Assembly (NCBI GenBank): GCA_031259605.1
Contig: JAIRLE010000095.1
Coordinates: 1 to 28,135 of the forward strand
Length of the DNA: 28,135 nt
Direction: 5' to 3'
Source of the DNA: Zoogloeaceae bacterium
GTDB taxonomy: Bacteria; Pseudomonadota; Gammaproteobacteria; Burkholderiales; Rhodocyclaceae
Shown here: piece after piece, positions 8,283-16,466 of the stretch
Numbering within the stretch: the first letter of the stretch is position 1
How the letters are laid out: the number at the start of each line of letters is the position of its first letter
The notes under the pieces: generated by a model
Databases searched by the model: none
Told to the model about the DNA's origin: nothing
The model's input: the letters and a program-made list of their open reading frames with translations, nothing else
Program-made: the position numbers and the translations under genes

Positions 8283-8300
8283 TGCACCTCTCCTTGATTG

Positions 8301-8420
8301 ATCGTAAGACTAACTCCGGTTTGAAACCCCGCCCTTCAGGGCGGCGCGAAGGTTGGAACCCCATTCTTGCGGCCGGGGTTTCGACCGTAGCCATTCTCGA
8401 GGGGGAGAGAACCCCCTTCC
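8301..8420 (-). repeat. Structured leader repeat A, copy 2 (upstream of fliW)
   Basis: This is the second copy of the element at 1-117, read on the minus strand, with its 3' edge 18 nt from the fliW start. Relative to copy 1, the first hairpin has gained one base pair on both sides (AGGGGG/CCCCCT instead of AGGGG/CCCCT). The second keeps the CCCC/GGGG base but has a different 12-nt loop. The third is stronger (CCGCCC-tgaa-GGGCGG). The changes sit in hairpin tips while flanking single-stranded stretches are identical. The strand given is the one matching the gene it precedes. Confidence 0.85.
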
Positions 8421-8434
8421 CAATGACGTTAGAC

Positions 8435-8468
8435 CGGCAACCCTGAAGGGCTGCCGCCAATTTCTTGC
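8435..8468. repeat. Palindromic repeat P, right half
   Basis: AGGGCTGCCGCCAATTTCTT and two further bases (8447-8468) are the right arm of repeat P. In front, 8435-8446 (CGGCAACCCTGA) repeats 7741-7752 (CGGCAGCCCTGA) with one change. The local hairpin is therefore short (10 bp with one mismatch), while the long arm pairs better with 7729-7750 on the other side of fliW. Confidence 0.65.
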
Positions 8469-8490
8469 CGAATGACACAACACGCGCGAT

Positions 8491-8496
8491 ATTATC
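8491..8496 (-). promoter_or_regulatory. Candidate -10 of a fliW promoter
   Basis: On the minus strand this reads GATAAT preceded by T, in an AT-rich patch (TGATAATATC). No good -35 is seen at normal spacing. If used, the transcript would start near 8484 and carry a leader of about 200 nt. That leader would contain the palindrome at 8435-8468 and all of repeat A before the fliW start. Confidence 0.25.
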
Positions 8497-8649
8497 AGGA
8501 ATCGGGGATCGGGGGGTCGGAAACGACGGACAGGGCCAAGGACGATAAAGCCGGAAGTTCACGCCGCCGAGGCCGCGGGGCTTGCGCCAGGCCGATACTT
8601 CACATGCACGGCATCCGAAACGTTACGCAACGTCACGGATGGCAGACCG

Positions 8650-8678
8650 TTGTCAGGTCAAGTCATTGTTTGTAAATG
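8650..8678 (+). promoter_or_regulatory. Candidate promoter of pilY1
   Basis: TTGTCA (8650-8655, five of six to consensus) and TAAATG (8673-8678, three of six) are spaced 17 nt apart in the AT-rich patch before pilY1. Transcription would start about 50 nt before the ATG. The weak -10 keeps confidence low. Confidence 0.25.
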
Positions 8679-8736
8679 AATAATTCTCAGAGTCCATCAA
8701 TAATGGCCTGCATGCGAATCGGCATGGAGGCCAAGA

Positions 8737-11700
8737 ATGCACACGCGAAAAAACCAGATGGGCGCGCAAGCCGCGCACAAGTTGTCAGGGCTGGCATTGA
8801 TAGGGTTCGCCGGGACGGTATTGGCGCAGGGCGCGCCGCCGACGGCGGTCTTGCCGGATCGCTTTGCCGCGCCATTGATTTCAGACATACCCTTGACCCT
8901 GGGCGGCAACCTGCAACCCAACATCATGTTGTTGCTGAATACGGGCAGCATTGGACATTATGGTTATCTGCCGACCAACGCGGATCGCTACCACCCGACC
9001 GGGAGTTCGCTGGACGCGGCAAGTCCGCAGGACAGGGCCTATCGCTCTTCCTATATCAACAAGATTTATTACGACCCTTCGGTGGAATACAAAAAGCCCA
9101 ATGGGAAGAATCCGAAAACCGGAAACGATTTCGCCGACGCGAGTTTCTACGCCGCGCCCATTGACGGTTATGGCGTGTTGAGCACCGGGACGCGGCGGCT
9201 TTCCGATAATTTCCGGGTAACGCACTATCAACGGAATTTTCCCAACAACACCGGCCTGAATGCCAATGGCACGGTGCGCCCCGCCGACGATAGCGGCGCT
9301 TTCAGCAATGGCAGCGCGGGCGCTCCGCCGGAATATCGCGCGGATGGCGACTCGCAGGCAGTCGGCAAGCGGGCGCATTACAACCGTTACGACCCGTCTC
9401 GTCTCTATTGCCGCCATAACCGGGGCTGGAATGAGGAACTGACCGAAGACTTTCGCTATCTGGGCAATTTCAGCGGCAGCGTCATGCATCCGGCGGGTTA
9501 CACCAACGGCAGATGGATCTGGAACGACAGACCTTCCAGCGATGCAGAGTACACCAAGTATCGGCGGCATTACATGAACTGTTTTGAGCCGATTATCGTT
9601 GGCTCCGCCGCCGACAGGGACAGTTACTACAATTATTCGTGCCGCACGCCGACGGAGCAGAATCCCGGGACGGCGAATCGTCCGTTGCCGCCGCTGGCAA
9701 AGCCCGAATGGTACAACCCCAACGACAAGAAAGAGTGTGCCGGCTGGTGGAAGATCGAGGAAAGGGGACGCCCCATCACGGCAAGCGACAAGCGGCAAAA
9801 TTTCGCCAACTGGTACAGCTATTACTATCATCCCGCTTCCATGATGAAAAGCGTTCTGAGCCATACCTTGAACGATCTGGATCCGGATGTGCGCATCGGT
9901 TATGCCGTGAGCGGCTGTTCCAGTTCCTGTAACGGCACGGGCGGCAATGCCGCCAGCAACCCGCGCCACCGCGACAACATTGGCGACGGCGGCGGCAATA
10001 CGAACATCGACGGCATGATCACCACCGGCTATGTCAAGCGCGGCGTGCGGCCTTTCAAGGATTTTCCCATGAACGATCCTTCCGGCCTTGCGGGTGCCTG
10101 TCCCCGCGGACAGTGCAAAACGCAACTGTTGAACTGGCTCTTTGGTTTGAGTAGCGCGGACACGGATTATACGGGCTACGCCACTTTGCGGATGAGTCTG
10201 CAGGCGGTGGGCGAGTATTACCAGAATTACACGCTGACCGGCCCCTGGTCTACCACGCCGGGGATTACCCGCGCCGCCAATCCGGACAAGGGCATACCGG
10301 CTTCGCGCATACAGGCCTGCCGCAAAAGCTATGTCATCATCATGGCCGGGGGGAATTTCAGCAGCAATCTTCCGGTTTCGGCGCGGCGGGCGGGCAATGC
10401 GGACAATGAATCCGGAATGCCGATTTTTCACGCGGACACGACAAAGCCGCCGTACAAATATGTCCCCATGTTGCCATTCCGGGACGCCTACAGCAATACG
10501 CTGGCGGATTTCGCCATGAAATACTGGAAGACCGATCTCATGCCCACCGCGCCCAACAATGTGCCCATCGGCACGAGCGATCCGGCGTTCTGGCAACACC
10601 TGAATGTGCTGGCCATCCATCTGGACGCGGACGCCAGCAGCGCCAATCAGGATTTCATCCTGCGCGGGATGATGAATCCGCATTTGCTGAATACGCCGGG
10701 CTACCGCGATCCCAACGCCATGGCGCCGTATAACGCCTACAGCAATACCTGGGGCTATCCCGGCGCGTCCTATGCCGCCCGCTGCAACATCGGTGCCAAT
10801 GGATGCCCCGTGCCGCCCTTGAGCGGCTGGGGCGATCCGAATCAATCGGATCGCGAGGCGCAGCCCAGGAATCTCCTGAACGGCGACGACCTGATGCACG
10901 CTGCCGTCAACAGCTATGGCTACTACGCCTCAACGCTCAATCCCGCTGAAATCAACGAGATGATCCGGCAAGGCATGTCCATCGTGCGCAAAGACAACGC
11001 CATTTCGCTGTCAGAGGTGAGTTCCAACAGTGGATCGCCCCGTCCGCCCATGCTCTATCAGGCGTCCTTCAACGACAACTGGAACGGTAAGCTCCTTGGC
11101 AACCGGATCTGTACCGCCGCCGATGTGGCGCGGGATTATCGCTATGACCAACGCAATCGGAAAGACACGATTTTGCAAAACGACAGCCGCTGCCGCGAGG
11201 AAGGCGCGTTGTGGTTCAAGGCGGCCTGGGATGCGGGCAAAAAATTGCAGGATCAGGCCAATGTTGGCGGACGCAACATCCTCGCCTGGAATCCCGAGAA
11301 GAACGGCGCCATCCTTTTCAAGGCCAGCGAATTTTCCGCCGCGCAAAAAGCCGAGTTCTGCGAAAGCGCCGGTTGCGCCGCCGAAGTCGCCTACTTTTAC
11401 GGCGACGCCGCCAATGAACAACGTAACGGCGGTCCCTGGCGCTCACGGCAAAATGCCTTCAAGACGGATGAAACCGTCAACCGCGACACGATTGCCGCCG
11501 CGCCGGATAAAGCGCCGCGTGTTCTTGGCGACATCGTCAATTCCAATGTGCTTTTTGTTGGACGCGATGATTTTGGCTGGGCGAATTTTCGCGGCATCGG
11601 CTATGCCATGCGCCAGGCTTACCGCCAGCGCAAGACGATGCCGCGCACGGAAGTGGTATACGTCGGTGCCAATGACGGCATGTTGCACGCCTTCAATGCC

Positions 11701-13179
11701 GACCCCGAACCGGCAAAAGGCGGCGGCAAGGAGCTTTTTGCCTATGTGCCTTCCGCCGTCTGGCCAAGACTCAAGGCGCTGCGTCATCCGGATTACGCCC
11801 ACAAGTTCTATGTGGACGGCTTATCCAGCGTGGGTGACGCCTGGATCGACAACAAATGGAAAACCGTGCTGCTCACCGCCACGGGCGCGGGCGGCAGCGG
11901 CTATGTCGCGCTGGACGTGGAAAATCCCGATAGCTTTGGAACGGGCAGCGTCCTTTGGGATATTCGCGGTCCGACAGTCGAAATCAGGACTTCCGGATCC
12001 ACCGCCAGCAAGGTGATCACCAGCGCTTCTCATACGCCCGGTTTCATCGATCTTGGCTACAGCATCGGTCAGGGCGGCATCGTCGCGCTCAAAAGCGGCG
12101 TTGTCGGCCAGCCGGATTGGGCGGCCGTCTTCCCGAACGGCTATAACAGCTATCTTGATCGGCCCATGCTCTACATCGTGGATCTGAAGACCGGGGACAT
12201 ACGCGCCGACCTGAAGGACAATCTCGGATTGGTCAATTACACCACCGCCGATACCGGCAGGCCGTCGGAAGGCCCGACCAAGCCCAATGGCCTGTCTACG
12301 CCCGTGGTGGCGGATGTTGACAAGGATGGCCTTGTGGATGTGATCTACGCGGGCGATCTGCGCGGCAATCTCTGGCGTTTCCGGCTGAATGGCGGCAAAG
12401 GCGCGCTGAAAGTGGAAAGCGAGAAACTGTTTACCGCCGTCGGACCGGACGGCAAGCTGCAACCCATTACCGCCCGTCCGGAAGTGGGGCGCGACCGCTC
12501 CGGTCATGTCATGGTCTACTTCGGCACCGGCCAATACATCGCCAGTGCCGACCGCGCCAACCGCGACGTCCAGACTTTCTATGGCGTCCGCGATCTCTGC
12601 GCGCTGGGCACGGAAACCGGATGCGGCAGCGGCAGCGGCGGCGCGTTGGGCCGCAACCATCTGCTCAAGCAGGAACTGGTCTTGCAGGAATCCCGCGCTT
12701 ACGCGACCAATGGCCAGAATTACAGTGAGACGGTGCGCGTCCTCAGCAACAACCGGATGACCGGCAGTGAGCACGGCTTCTATCTTGACCTGCAAGTGCG
12801 CGGCTCGACGGCGGATCGGGGCGAACGGGTGATTCGTGCGCCGCTCATCTGGAGCGACCGCCTGATCTTCAACAGCGTCATTCCCGGCGATGACGAGTGC
12901 GAACCCGATGGCGACGGCTGGATGTACGAAATCGATCCTTCCGATGGCAGTCGGCTGGAATTCACGGTATTCGATCTGGATCACGACGGCGCTTTTGGCG
13001 ACAAGAACGATCTTTCCAAGGACGGCCAGGTCATCAGCGGCAAACGGATTGGCATGGGCGGCGGCCTTGCCGCGCGCGGCGACACCAAGTACCACGCCAA
13101 TACCGAAGGCAGGGTCAGCAACATCAAGAACAACAAGCGTCCCGGCACAGGCCGCAGATCCTGGCGGCAACTGCGTTAG
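8737..13179 (+). CDS. pilY1: PilY1-type type IV pilus tip/assembly protein
   Basis: PilY1 proteins are large, secreted, calcium-regulated factors that prime pilus assembly and act as tip adhesins. The 1480-residue product has a signal peptide (hydrophobic 16-30, likely cut after VLA at 30). An N-terminal region follows with the family landmarks QPNIMLLL and INKIYYDPSVEY, and a C-terminal beta-propeller starts near residue 975 (YVGANDGMLHAFN). The calcium loop D1193xD1195xD1197GxxxD1201 precedes GDLRGNLWRF, as in PilY1. A further Asp-rich stretch lies near 1410-1425. Where relatives have the metal-binding DxSGSM of a von Willebrand A fold, this protein has NTGSIGH (68-74), so that site is probably lost. 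GGAGG lies 6 nt before the ATG. It stands alone; no minor pilin genes adjoin it. Confidence 0.92.
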   Translation: MHTRKNQMGAQAAHKLSGLALIGFAGTVLAQGAPPTAVLPDRFAAPLISDIPLTLGGNLQPNIMLLLNTGSIGHYGYLPTNADRYHPTGSSLDAASPQDRAYRSSYINKIYYDPSVEYKKPNGKNPKTGNDFADASFYAAPIDGYGVLSTGTRRLSDNFRVTHYQRNFPNNTGLNANGTVRPADDSGAFSNGSAGAPPEYRADGDSQAVGKRAHYNRYDPSRLYCRHNRGWNEELTEDFRYLGNFSGSVMHPAGYTNGRWIWNDRPSSDAEYTKYRRHYMNCFEPIIVGSAADRDSYYNYSCRTPTEQNPGTANRPLPPLAKPEWYNPNDKKECAGWWKIEERGRPITASDKRQNFANWYSYYYHPASMMKSVLSHTLNDLDPDVRIGYAVSGCSSSCNGTGGNAASNPRHRDNIGDGGGNTNIDGMITTGYVKRGVRPFKDFPMNDPSGLAGACPRGQCKTQLLNWLFGLSSADTDYTGYATLRMSLQAVGEYYQNYTLTGPWSTTPGITRAANPDKGIPASRIQACRKSYVIIMAGGNFSSNLPVSARRAGNADNESGMPIFHADTTKPPYKYVPMLPFRDAYSNTLADFAMKYWKTDLMPTAPNNVPIGTSDPAFWQHLNVLAIHLDADASSANQDFILRGMMNPHLLNTPGYRDPNAMAPYNAYSNTWGYPGASYAARCNIGANGCPVPPLSGWGDPNQSDREAQPRNLLNGDDLMHAAVNSYGYYASTLNPAEINEMIRQGMSIVRKDNAISLSEVSSNSGSPRPPMLYQASFNDNWNGKLLGNRICTAADVARDYRYDQRNRKDTILQNDSRCREEGALWFKAAWDAGKKLQDQANVGGRNILAWNPEKNGAILFKASEFSAAQKAEFCESAGCAAEVAYFYGDAANEQRNGGPWRSRQNAFKTDETVNRDTIAAAPDKAPRVLGDIVNSNVLFVGRDDFGWANFRGIGYAMRQAYRQRKTMPRTEVVYVGANDGMLHAFNADPEPAKGGGKELFAYVPSAVWPRLKALRHPDYAHKFYVDGLSSVGDAWIDNKWKTVLLTATGAGGSGYVALDVENPDSFGTGSVLWDIRGPTVEIRTSGSTASKVITSASHTPGFIDLGYSIGQGGIVALKSGVVGQPDWAAVFPNGYNSYLDRPMLYIVDLKTGDIRADLKDNLGLVNYTTADTGRPSEGPTKPNGLSTPVVADVDKDGLVDVIYAGDLRGNLWRFRLNGGKGALKVESEKLFTAVGPDGKLQPITARPEVGRDRSGHVMVYFGTGQYIASADRANRDVQTFYGVRDLCALGTETGCGSGSGGALGRNHLLKQELVLQESRAYATNGQNYSETVRVLSNNRMTGSEHGFYLDLQVRGSTADRGERVIRAPLIWSDRLIFNSVIPGDDECEPDGDGWMYEIDPSDGSRLEFTVFDLDHDGAFGDKNDLSKDGQVISGKRIGMGGGLAARGDTKYHANTEGRVSNIKNNKRPGTGRRSWRQLR

Positions 13180-13189
13180 AGCCTGTCCA

Positions 13190-13234
13190 GCAAAAATTAG
13201 CGGCAGCCCTTCAGGGCTGCCGCTAATTTCTTGC
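13190..13234. terminator. Palindromic repeat P, complete copy; bidirectional terminator of pilY1 and waaC
   Basis: A 14-bp perfect stem (13197-13210 with 13213-13226) has a 2-nt loop. It extends imperfectly outward to 21-22 nt per arm, with A-rich sequence on the left and TTTC on the right. It lies between the convergent ends of pilY1 (stop at 13177-13179) and waaC, whose TAG (13225-13223) is inside the right arm. The same arm sequences occur around fliW (7729-7750 and 8447-8468), so this is both a terminator-like hairpin and a member of a dispersed repeat family. Confidence 0.75.
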
Positions 13235-14215
13235 CGTGGTTGCCCTGAGCAGCGGCTGCAACGCCTCCAGGACGGACGGCAGATCGGGCGGCGCGCCGCT
13301 CGCGCCCAGGTTCCTGCACCAGCCGCTGCCCAGGACGCCGGTCAGGGCGGGGTTGGTGGCGGTATAGAGCGCGAGGACGGGGGTGCGCACGGCCGCGGCC
13401 AAGTGGACGAGGCCGGTATCGACGCCGACCACGAAACGGGCATGGGCCAACAGCGCCGCCAGATCGGCAAGCGGCATGGGCGGCACGGCTTGCGCGCCGG
13501 GCATCATGGCGGCGATGCGTCCGGCGCGTTCGCGCTCCAGCGCGTTGCCGCCCGGCAACAACAGGGTCAAGCCCAGACGGGCAAGCGCGCGCCCCAGATT
13601 GATCCAGTTGTGTTCCGCCCATGACTTGTCGGCGCGGCTGCTGGCGGTAAGGAAGACCACCGACTCGCCGCGCGCCTCTTTCGTGCCGCGCAGCGAAAGC
13701 CCGTAATCCATCGCCGGAGGCAGGTCATACCCCAGGGCGGCCGCCGCCAGTTGCCGGTTGCGCGTGACGGCATGCAGGGACCGGGCGACGAAAAATCTTT
13801 CGTCGTAAGCCCATGCCGCCAGCGGCTCGCGTATGGCGCGGAAGCTGTAGCCCAGCCGCCGCCCCGTTGCCGCGCAGCGCGCTGCGCGGGCAATCAGGGC
13901 GCTTTTCAGCAAGCCTTGCGTATCCAGTATCACGTCATAGGCGGTCGCTTCTATGTCGTGCCGCGCCGCCCGTATTTCCCGCCAGACGCGCGCGGAAAAC
14001 GGCTGCCGCTTCCAGCGGCGCAGGGCGACCGGCAGCACCCGGCGCACGGCGGGATGCAGGCGGGGAATGTCGGCAAAGCCTTCTTCCACCACCCAGTCGA
14101 TATGCGCCTGGGGAAAACGCGCCGCCAGGTCGCTTGCCACTGGCAGGTTGTGGATGACATCGCCCATCGAGGAGGTCTTGACCAGCAAGATACTGCCGGG
14201 TTCGTCTGCCTTCAC
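13223..14215 (-). CDS. waaC: Lipopolysaccharide heptosyltransferase I
   Basis: A family GT9 enzyme that adds the first L-glycero-D-manno-heptose to Kdo2-lipid A at the inner membrane. From the GTG at 14215 it is 330 residues. It begins VKADEPGSILLVKTSSMGD, with the N-terminal SSMGDVIHNLPV motif. DTQGLLKSAL and GYSFRAIREPLAAWAYDERF distinguish WaaC from WaaF, and the nucleotide-sugar pocket motif VGVDTGLVHLAAA is present. The GTG overlaps the mltA TGA (GTGA), with AGGAG 11 nt upstream. An ATG at 14251 is possible but lies inside mltA. The last codons and the stop come from palindromic repeat P, suggesting the original 3' end was altered. Confidence 0.93.
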   Translation of the reverse strand: MKADEPGSILLVKTSSMGDVIHNLPVASDLAARFPQAHIDWVVEEGFADIPRLHPAVRRVLPVALRRWKRQPFSARVWREIRAARHDIEATAYDVILDTQGLLKSALIARAARCAATGRRLGYSFRAIREPLAAWAYDERFFVARSLHAVTRNRQLAAAALGYDLPPAMDYGLSLRGTKEARGESVVFLTASSRADKSWAEHNWINLGRALARLGLTLLLPGGNALERERAGRIAAMMPGAQAVPPMPLADLAALLAHARFVVGVDTGLVHLAAAVRTPVLALYTATNPALTGVLGSGWCRNLGASGAPPDLPSVLEALQPLLRATTARN

Positions 14216-15477
14216 GGCCTTGCGTTCTCCTGGCGCGGCAGCAGCACCCACATGCGACCGGCCTGTTTCATGCGTCCGGCTTGTTGCCCGGCGGTCGCCC
14301 CGAAGCCCCAGAAAAAGTCGGCGCGCACCCCGCCCTTGATCGCGCTGCCCGTATCCTGCGCCAGCACCAGGCGGTTCAGCGGCGTCTTGCCGTTGGGACG
14401 GGTGGTCGCCAGCCAGACCGGCGCGCCCAGCGGAATGTAACGCGCATCCACGGCGATGCTGCGCCCGGCGGTCAGGGGGACGCCCAGCGCGCCGATGGGG
14501 CCGCCTGCGGCATCCGGCAGTTCGCGGAAGAACACATAGCTGGGATTGGCGTCCAGCAAGGCGCGCAGTTTGCCGGGATGCCGCCGCGCCCAGGCCTGTA
14601 TGCCCTGCATGGAAGCCTGGTTCGGCTTCAATTCGCCACGCTCGATCAGGACGCGGCCAATGGAACGGTAGGGATGACCATTCTGATCGGCGTAGCCGAT
14701 GCGCACATGGCGGCCATCGGGCAACTCGACCCGACCGGAACCCTGCGTTTGCAAAAAGAAGAATTCAACCGCATCCGCCACCCAGAGCAGCGGCTGTTGC
14801 GTTTGTGTTTGCGGGGAGGCTCCAGCTTCGATTTCGGCGCGGCTCCAGTACGGCACGACCTTGCCGTTTTCGATGCGGCCGCGCAGCCGCAGGTGCGCCA
14901 GCTCGGGATATGCGCTGCCCAAATCAATGGTCAGCATGTCGGGCGGCATCCCCCATACCGGAATGCGGTTGCGCGCGTCCGGTTGGCGGCTGCCGCGAAT
15001 CAAGGGTTCGTAATAGCCCGTCACCAGGCCATCGGCGCGATCATTGGCCTCCAGGACGGCGTAAGGCACGAACGCGGTCTCAAAAAAGCGCCGCACCTGT
15101 TGTTCGCTTTGCCCGGACAGCGCCCTGGCTTGGGCGCAGACCGGGCGCCAGGCCGCGCCGTGCGGCTTTTCCGCCATGCCCTGGCAGGAAGCGAGAAACG
15201 CGCTCCAGGCGGCGGTCAGCGTATCCGCTTTCCAACCCGGCAGATCCGTCCAGCGCGCGGCTTCCAGGCGCGGCGCGGCGGTTTCCGGCGGCGGTGCGGC
15301 TTCGGGCGGCAGCGTCGCCGGAGGCGTGGGACAGGCCGGACAGACCGGACACGCCAGTGCCTGCGGCGCCGCGGGCACTGGCGCAACATCCGGCAACCAG
15401 GCGCTACAGGCGGAAAAAACAAGAAGCAGAACGGTAACGGCAAGACACGCGGCAGCACGAAATTGGATTTTTTGCAT
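14212..15477 (-). CDS. mltA: Membrane-bound lytic murein transglycosylase A
   Basis: MltA is an outer-membrane lipoprotein that cleaves peptidoglycan glycan strands to 1,6-anhydro-muropeptides. The 421-residue product has a lipoprotein signal (hydrophobic 11-22, cysteine 24 in VFSAC, with Phe at -3 instead of the usual Leu). A Pro/Ala/Cys-rich linker follows (about 28-70), then the MltA domain with TGYYEPLIRGSR and EFFFLQTQGSGRVELPDG. The C-terminal 3D segment reads QDTGSAIKGGVRADFFWGFG, with the expected catalytic Asp375 and supporting Asp387. The cysteine-rich ACPVCPACP in the linker is unusual. It is the upstream partner of waaC with a 4-nt overlap. Confidence 0.95.
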   Translation of the reverse strand: MQKIQFRAAACLAVTVLLLVFSACSAWLPDVAPVPAAPQALACPVCPACPTPPATLPPEAAPPPETAAPRLEAARWTDLPGWKADTLTAAWSAFLASCQGMAEKPHGAAWRPVCAQARALSGQSEQQVRRFFETAFVPYAVLEANDRADGLVTGYYEPLIRGSRQPDARNRIPVWGMPPDMLTIDLGSAYPELAHLRLRGRIENGKVVPYWSRAEIEAGASPQTQTQQPLLWVADAVEFFFLQTQGSGRVELPDGRHVRIGYADQNGHPYRSIGRVLIERGELKPNQASMQGIQAWARRHPGKLRALLDANPSYVFFRELPDAAGGPIGALGVPLTAGRSIAVDARYIPLGAPVWLATTRPNGKTPLNRLVLAQDTGSAIKGGVRADFFWGFGATAGQQAGRMKQAGRMWVLLPRQENARP

Positions 15478-15506
15478 GGCTTTGGCTAGATTGACGGTTT
15501 TGCCGG

Positions 15507-15512
15507 AGTATA
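15507..15512 (-). promoter_or_regulatory. Candidate -10 of the mltA promoter
   Basis: On the minus strand this reads TATACT (five of six to consensus), 29 nt before the mltA ATG, in the 44-bp gap shared with the divergent DUF815 gene. No clear -35 is seen. Confidence 0.35.
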
Positions 15513-15521
15513 CCCTTTGCC

Positions 15522-16466
15522 ATGTCTTCTCCTGACACCGTTCAAGCCATGAATGCCGCGCGCGCGCTGGGCGAGGCCCTGCTTGCCCGCATGGATGCCC
15601 TGTTGTCGCGCTTCGAGGCGCAATGGCCGCTGCCGCCCGCCTTGCCGGACTGGTCTGCCGTCATCGCCTGCCGCTGGAAAAAACGCGCGGGACACGCAAG
15701 CGGTTTTTTTGCGCCCGTGCGCCAGAACCATCCGCTGCGCCTGGCCGATCTCACCGGCATCGACGCGCAAAAAGCGCGCGTCGTTGCCAACACCCGGCAA
15801 TTCCTGGAGGGCAGACCCGCCAACAACGTGCTGCTCACGGGAACGCGCGGCTCCGGCAAATCCTCGCTGATCAAGGCGCTGCTGAATGAATTTTCCGGAC
15901 AGGGACTGCGGCTGATCGAAGTCGATCGCGACGATCTCACCGACCTTGCCGACATCATCGAACGGATTGCCGGACGCCCGGAAAAATTCCTGATTTTTTG
16001 CGACGATCTTTCCTTTGAATCCGGTGAAAACACCTACAGGGCGCTGAAATCCGCGCTCGATGGCTCCATTGCCGCGCCGCCGGAAAATACGCTCATCTAC
16101 GCCACTTCCAACCGCCGCCATATGATGCCGGAGTATTTTGCCGACAACCTGGAAACCACCCGCGCCGACAGTGGCGAAATCCATCCGGGCGAGGCCATCG
16201 AGGAAAAAATCTCGCTCTCCGAGCGTTTTGGCCTGTGGGTTTCCTTTTATCCCTTCGATCAGGAAAACTACCTTGCCATCGCCGCTCACTGGCTGCGCAC
16301 CTTTGGCTTCAATGCCAGGGAGATTGCGGCTTGCGAGCGCGAGGCGCTGAACTGGGCGCTCGCCAGAGGCTCGCGCAGCGGGCGCGCCGCCTGGCAATTC
16401 GCCCGCGACTACGCCGGAAAAGCCCAAAAGCCCGGCAGAAAATGCCTGCCCGGCGCGAAAAAATGA
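15522..16466 (+). CDS. DUF815-family AAA+ ATPase
   Basis: A 314-residue predicted cytoplasmic ATPase of the DUF815 family, whose role is unknown. Residues 1-95 are a helical N-terminal region. The ATPase core follows: Walker A GTRGSGKSS (107-115), Walker B FLIFCDDLSFE (157-167) and sensor-1-like YATSNRRH (193-200). It then has the family segment EAIEEKISLSERFGLWVSFYPFDQ. It is divergent from mltA with 44 bp between starts. A GGAG lies 13 nt before the ATG, which is long; the ATG at 15549 is an alternative without a better site. Its stop overlaps the start of the MutT-ThiE gene (ATGA), so the two are translationally coupled. Confidence 0.9.
   Translation: MSSPDTVQAMNAARALGEALLARMDALLSRFEAQWPLPPALPDWSAVIACRWKKRAGHASGFFAPVRQNHPLRLADLTGIDAQKARVVANTRQFLEGRPANNVLLTGTRGSGKSSLIKALLNEFSGQGLRLIEVDRDDLTDLADIIERIAGRPEKFLIFCDDLSFESGENTYRALKSALDGSIAAPPENTLIYATSNRRHMMPEYFADNLETTRADSGEIHPGEAIEEKISLSERFGLWVSFYPFDQENYLAIAAHWLRTFGFNAREIAACEREALNWALARGSRSGRAAWQFARDYAGKAQKPGRKCLPGAKK

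Larger units (their letters stand above)
8469..8736. other. Non-coding region between the fliW unit and pilY1
   Basis: No convincing gene is seen in this 268-bp stretch; a 67-codon frame at 8472-8675 has no recognisable features. It must hold the divergent promoters. Candidate signals are listed separately. GC content appears to fall over 8660-8705, just before pilY1. Confidence 0.5.

Noticed and set aside
8301..8345. Remnant end of an IS200/IS605 element, because of the CCGCCC-tgaa-GGGCGG hairpin
   Set aside because: No tnpA or tnpB trace is nearby, copy 1 lacks the strong hairpin, and the conserved part is far longer than one hairpin. The resemblance is noted but not supported.
8301..8420. 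Possible CRISPR repeats from recurring GGTTTGAAACCCC-like strings
   Set aside because: There are only two copies 8 kb apart, in opposite orientation, with no regular spacers and no cas genes.
8472..8675. 67-codon plus-strand frame between fliW and pilY1
   Set aside because: There is no ribosome binding site, no known motif, a composition like translated non-coding DNA, and overlap with the likely promoter region.
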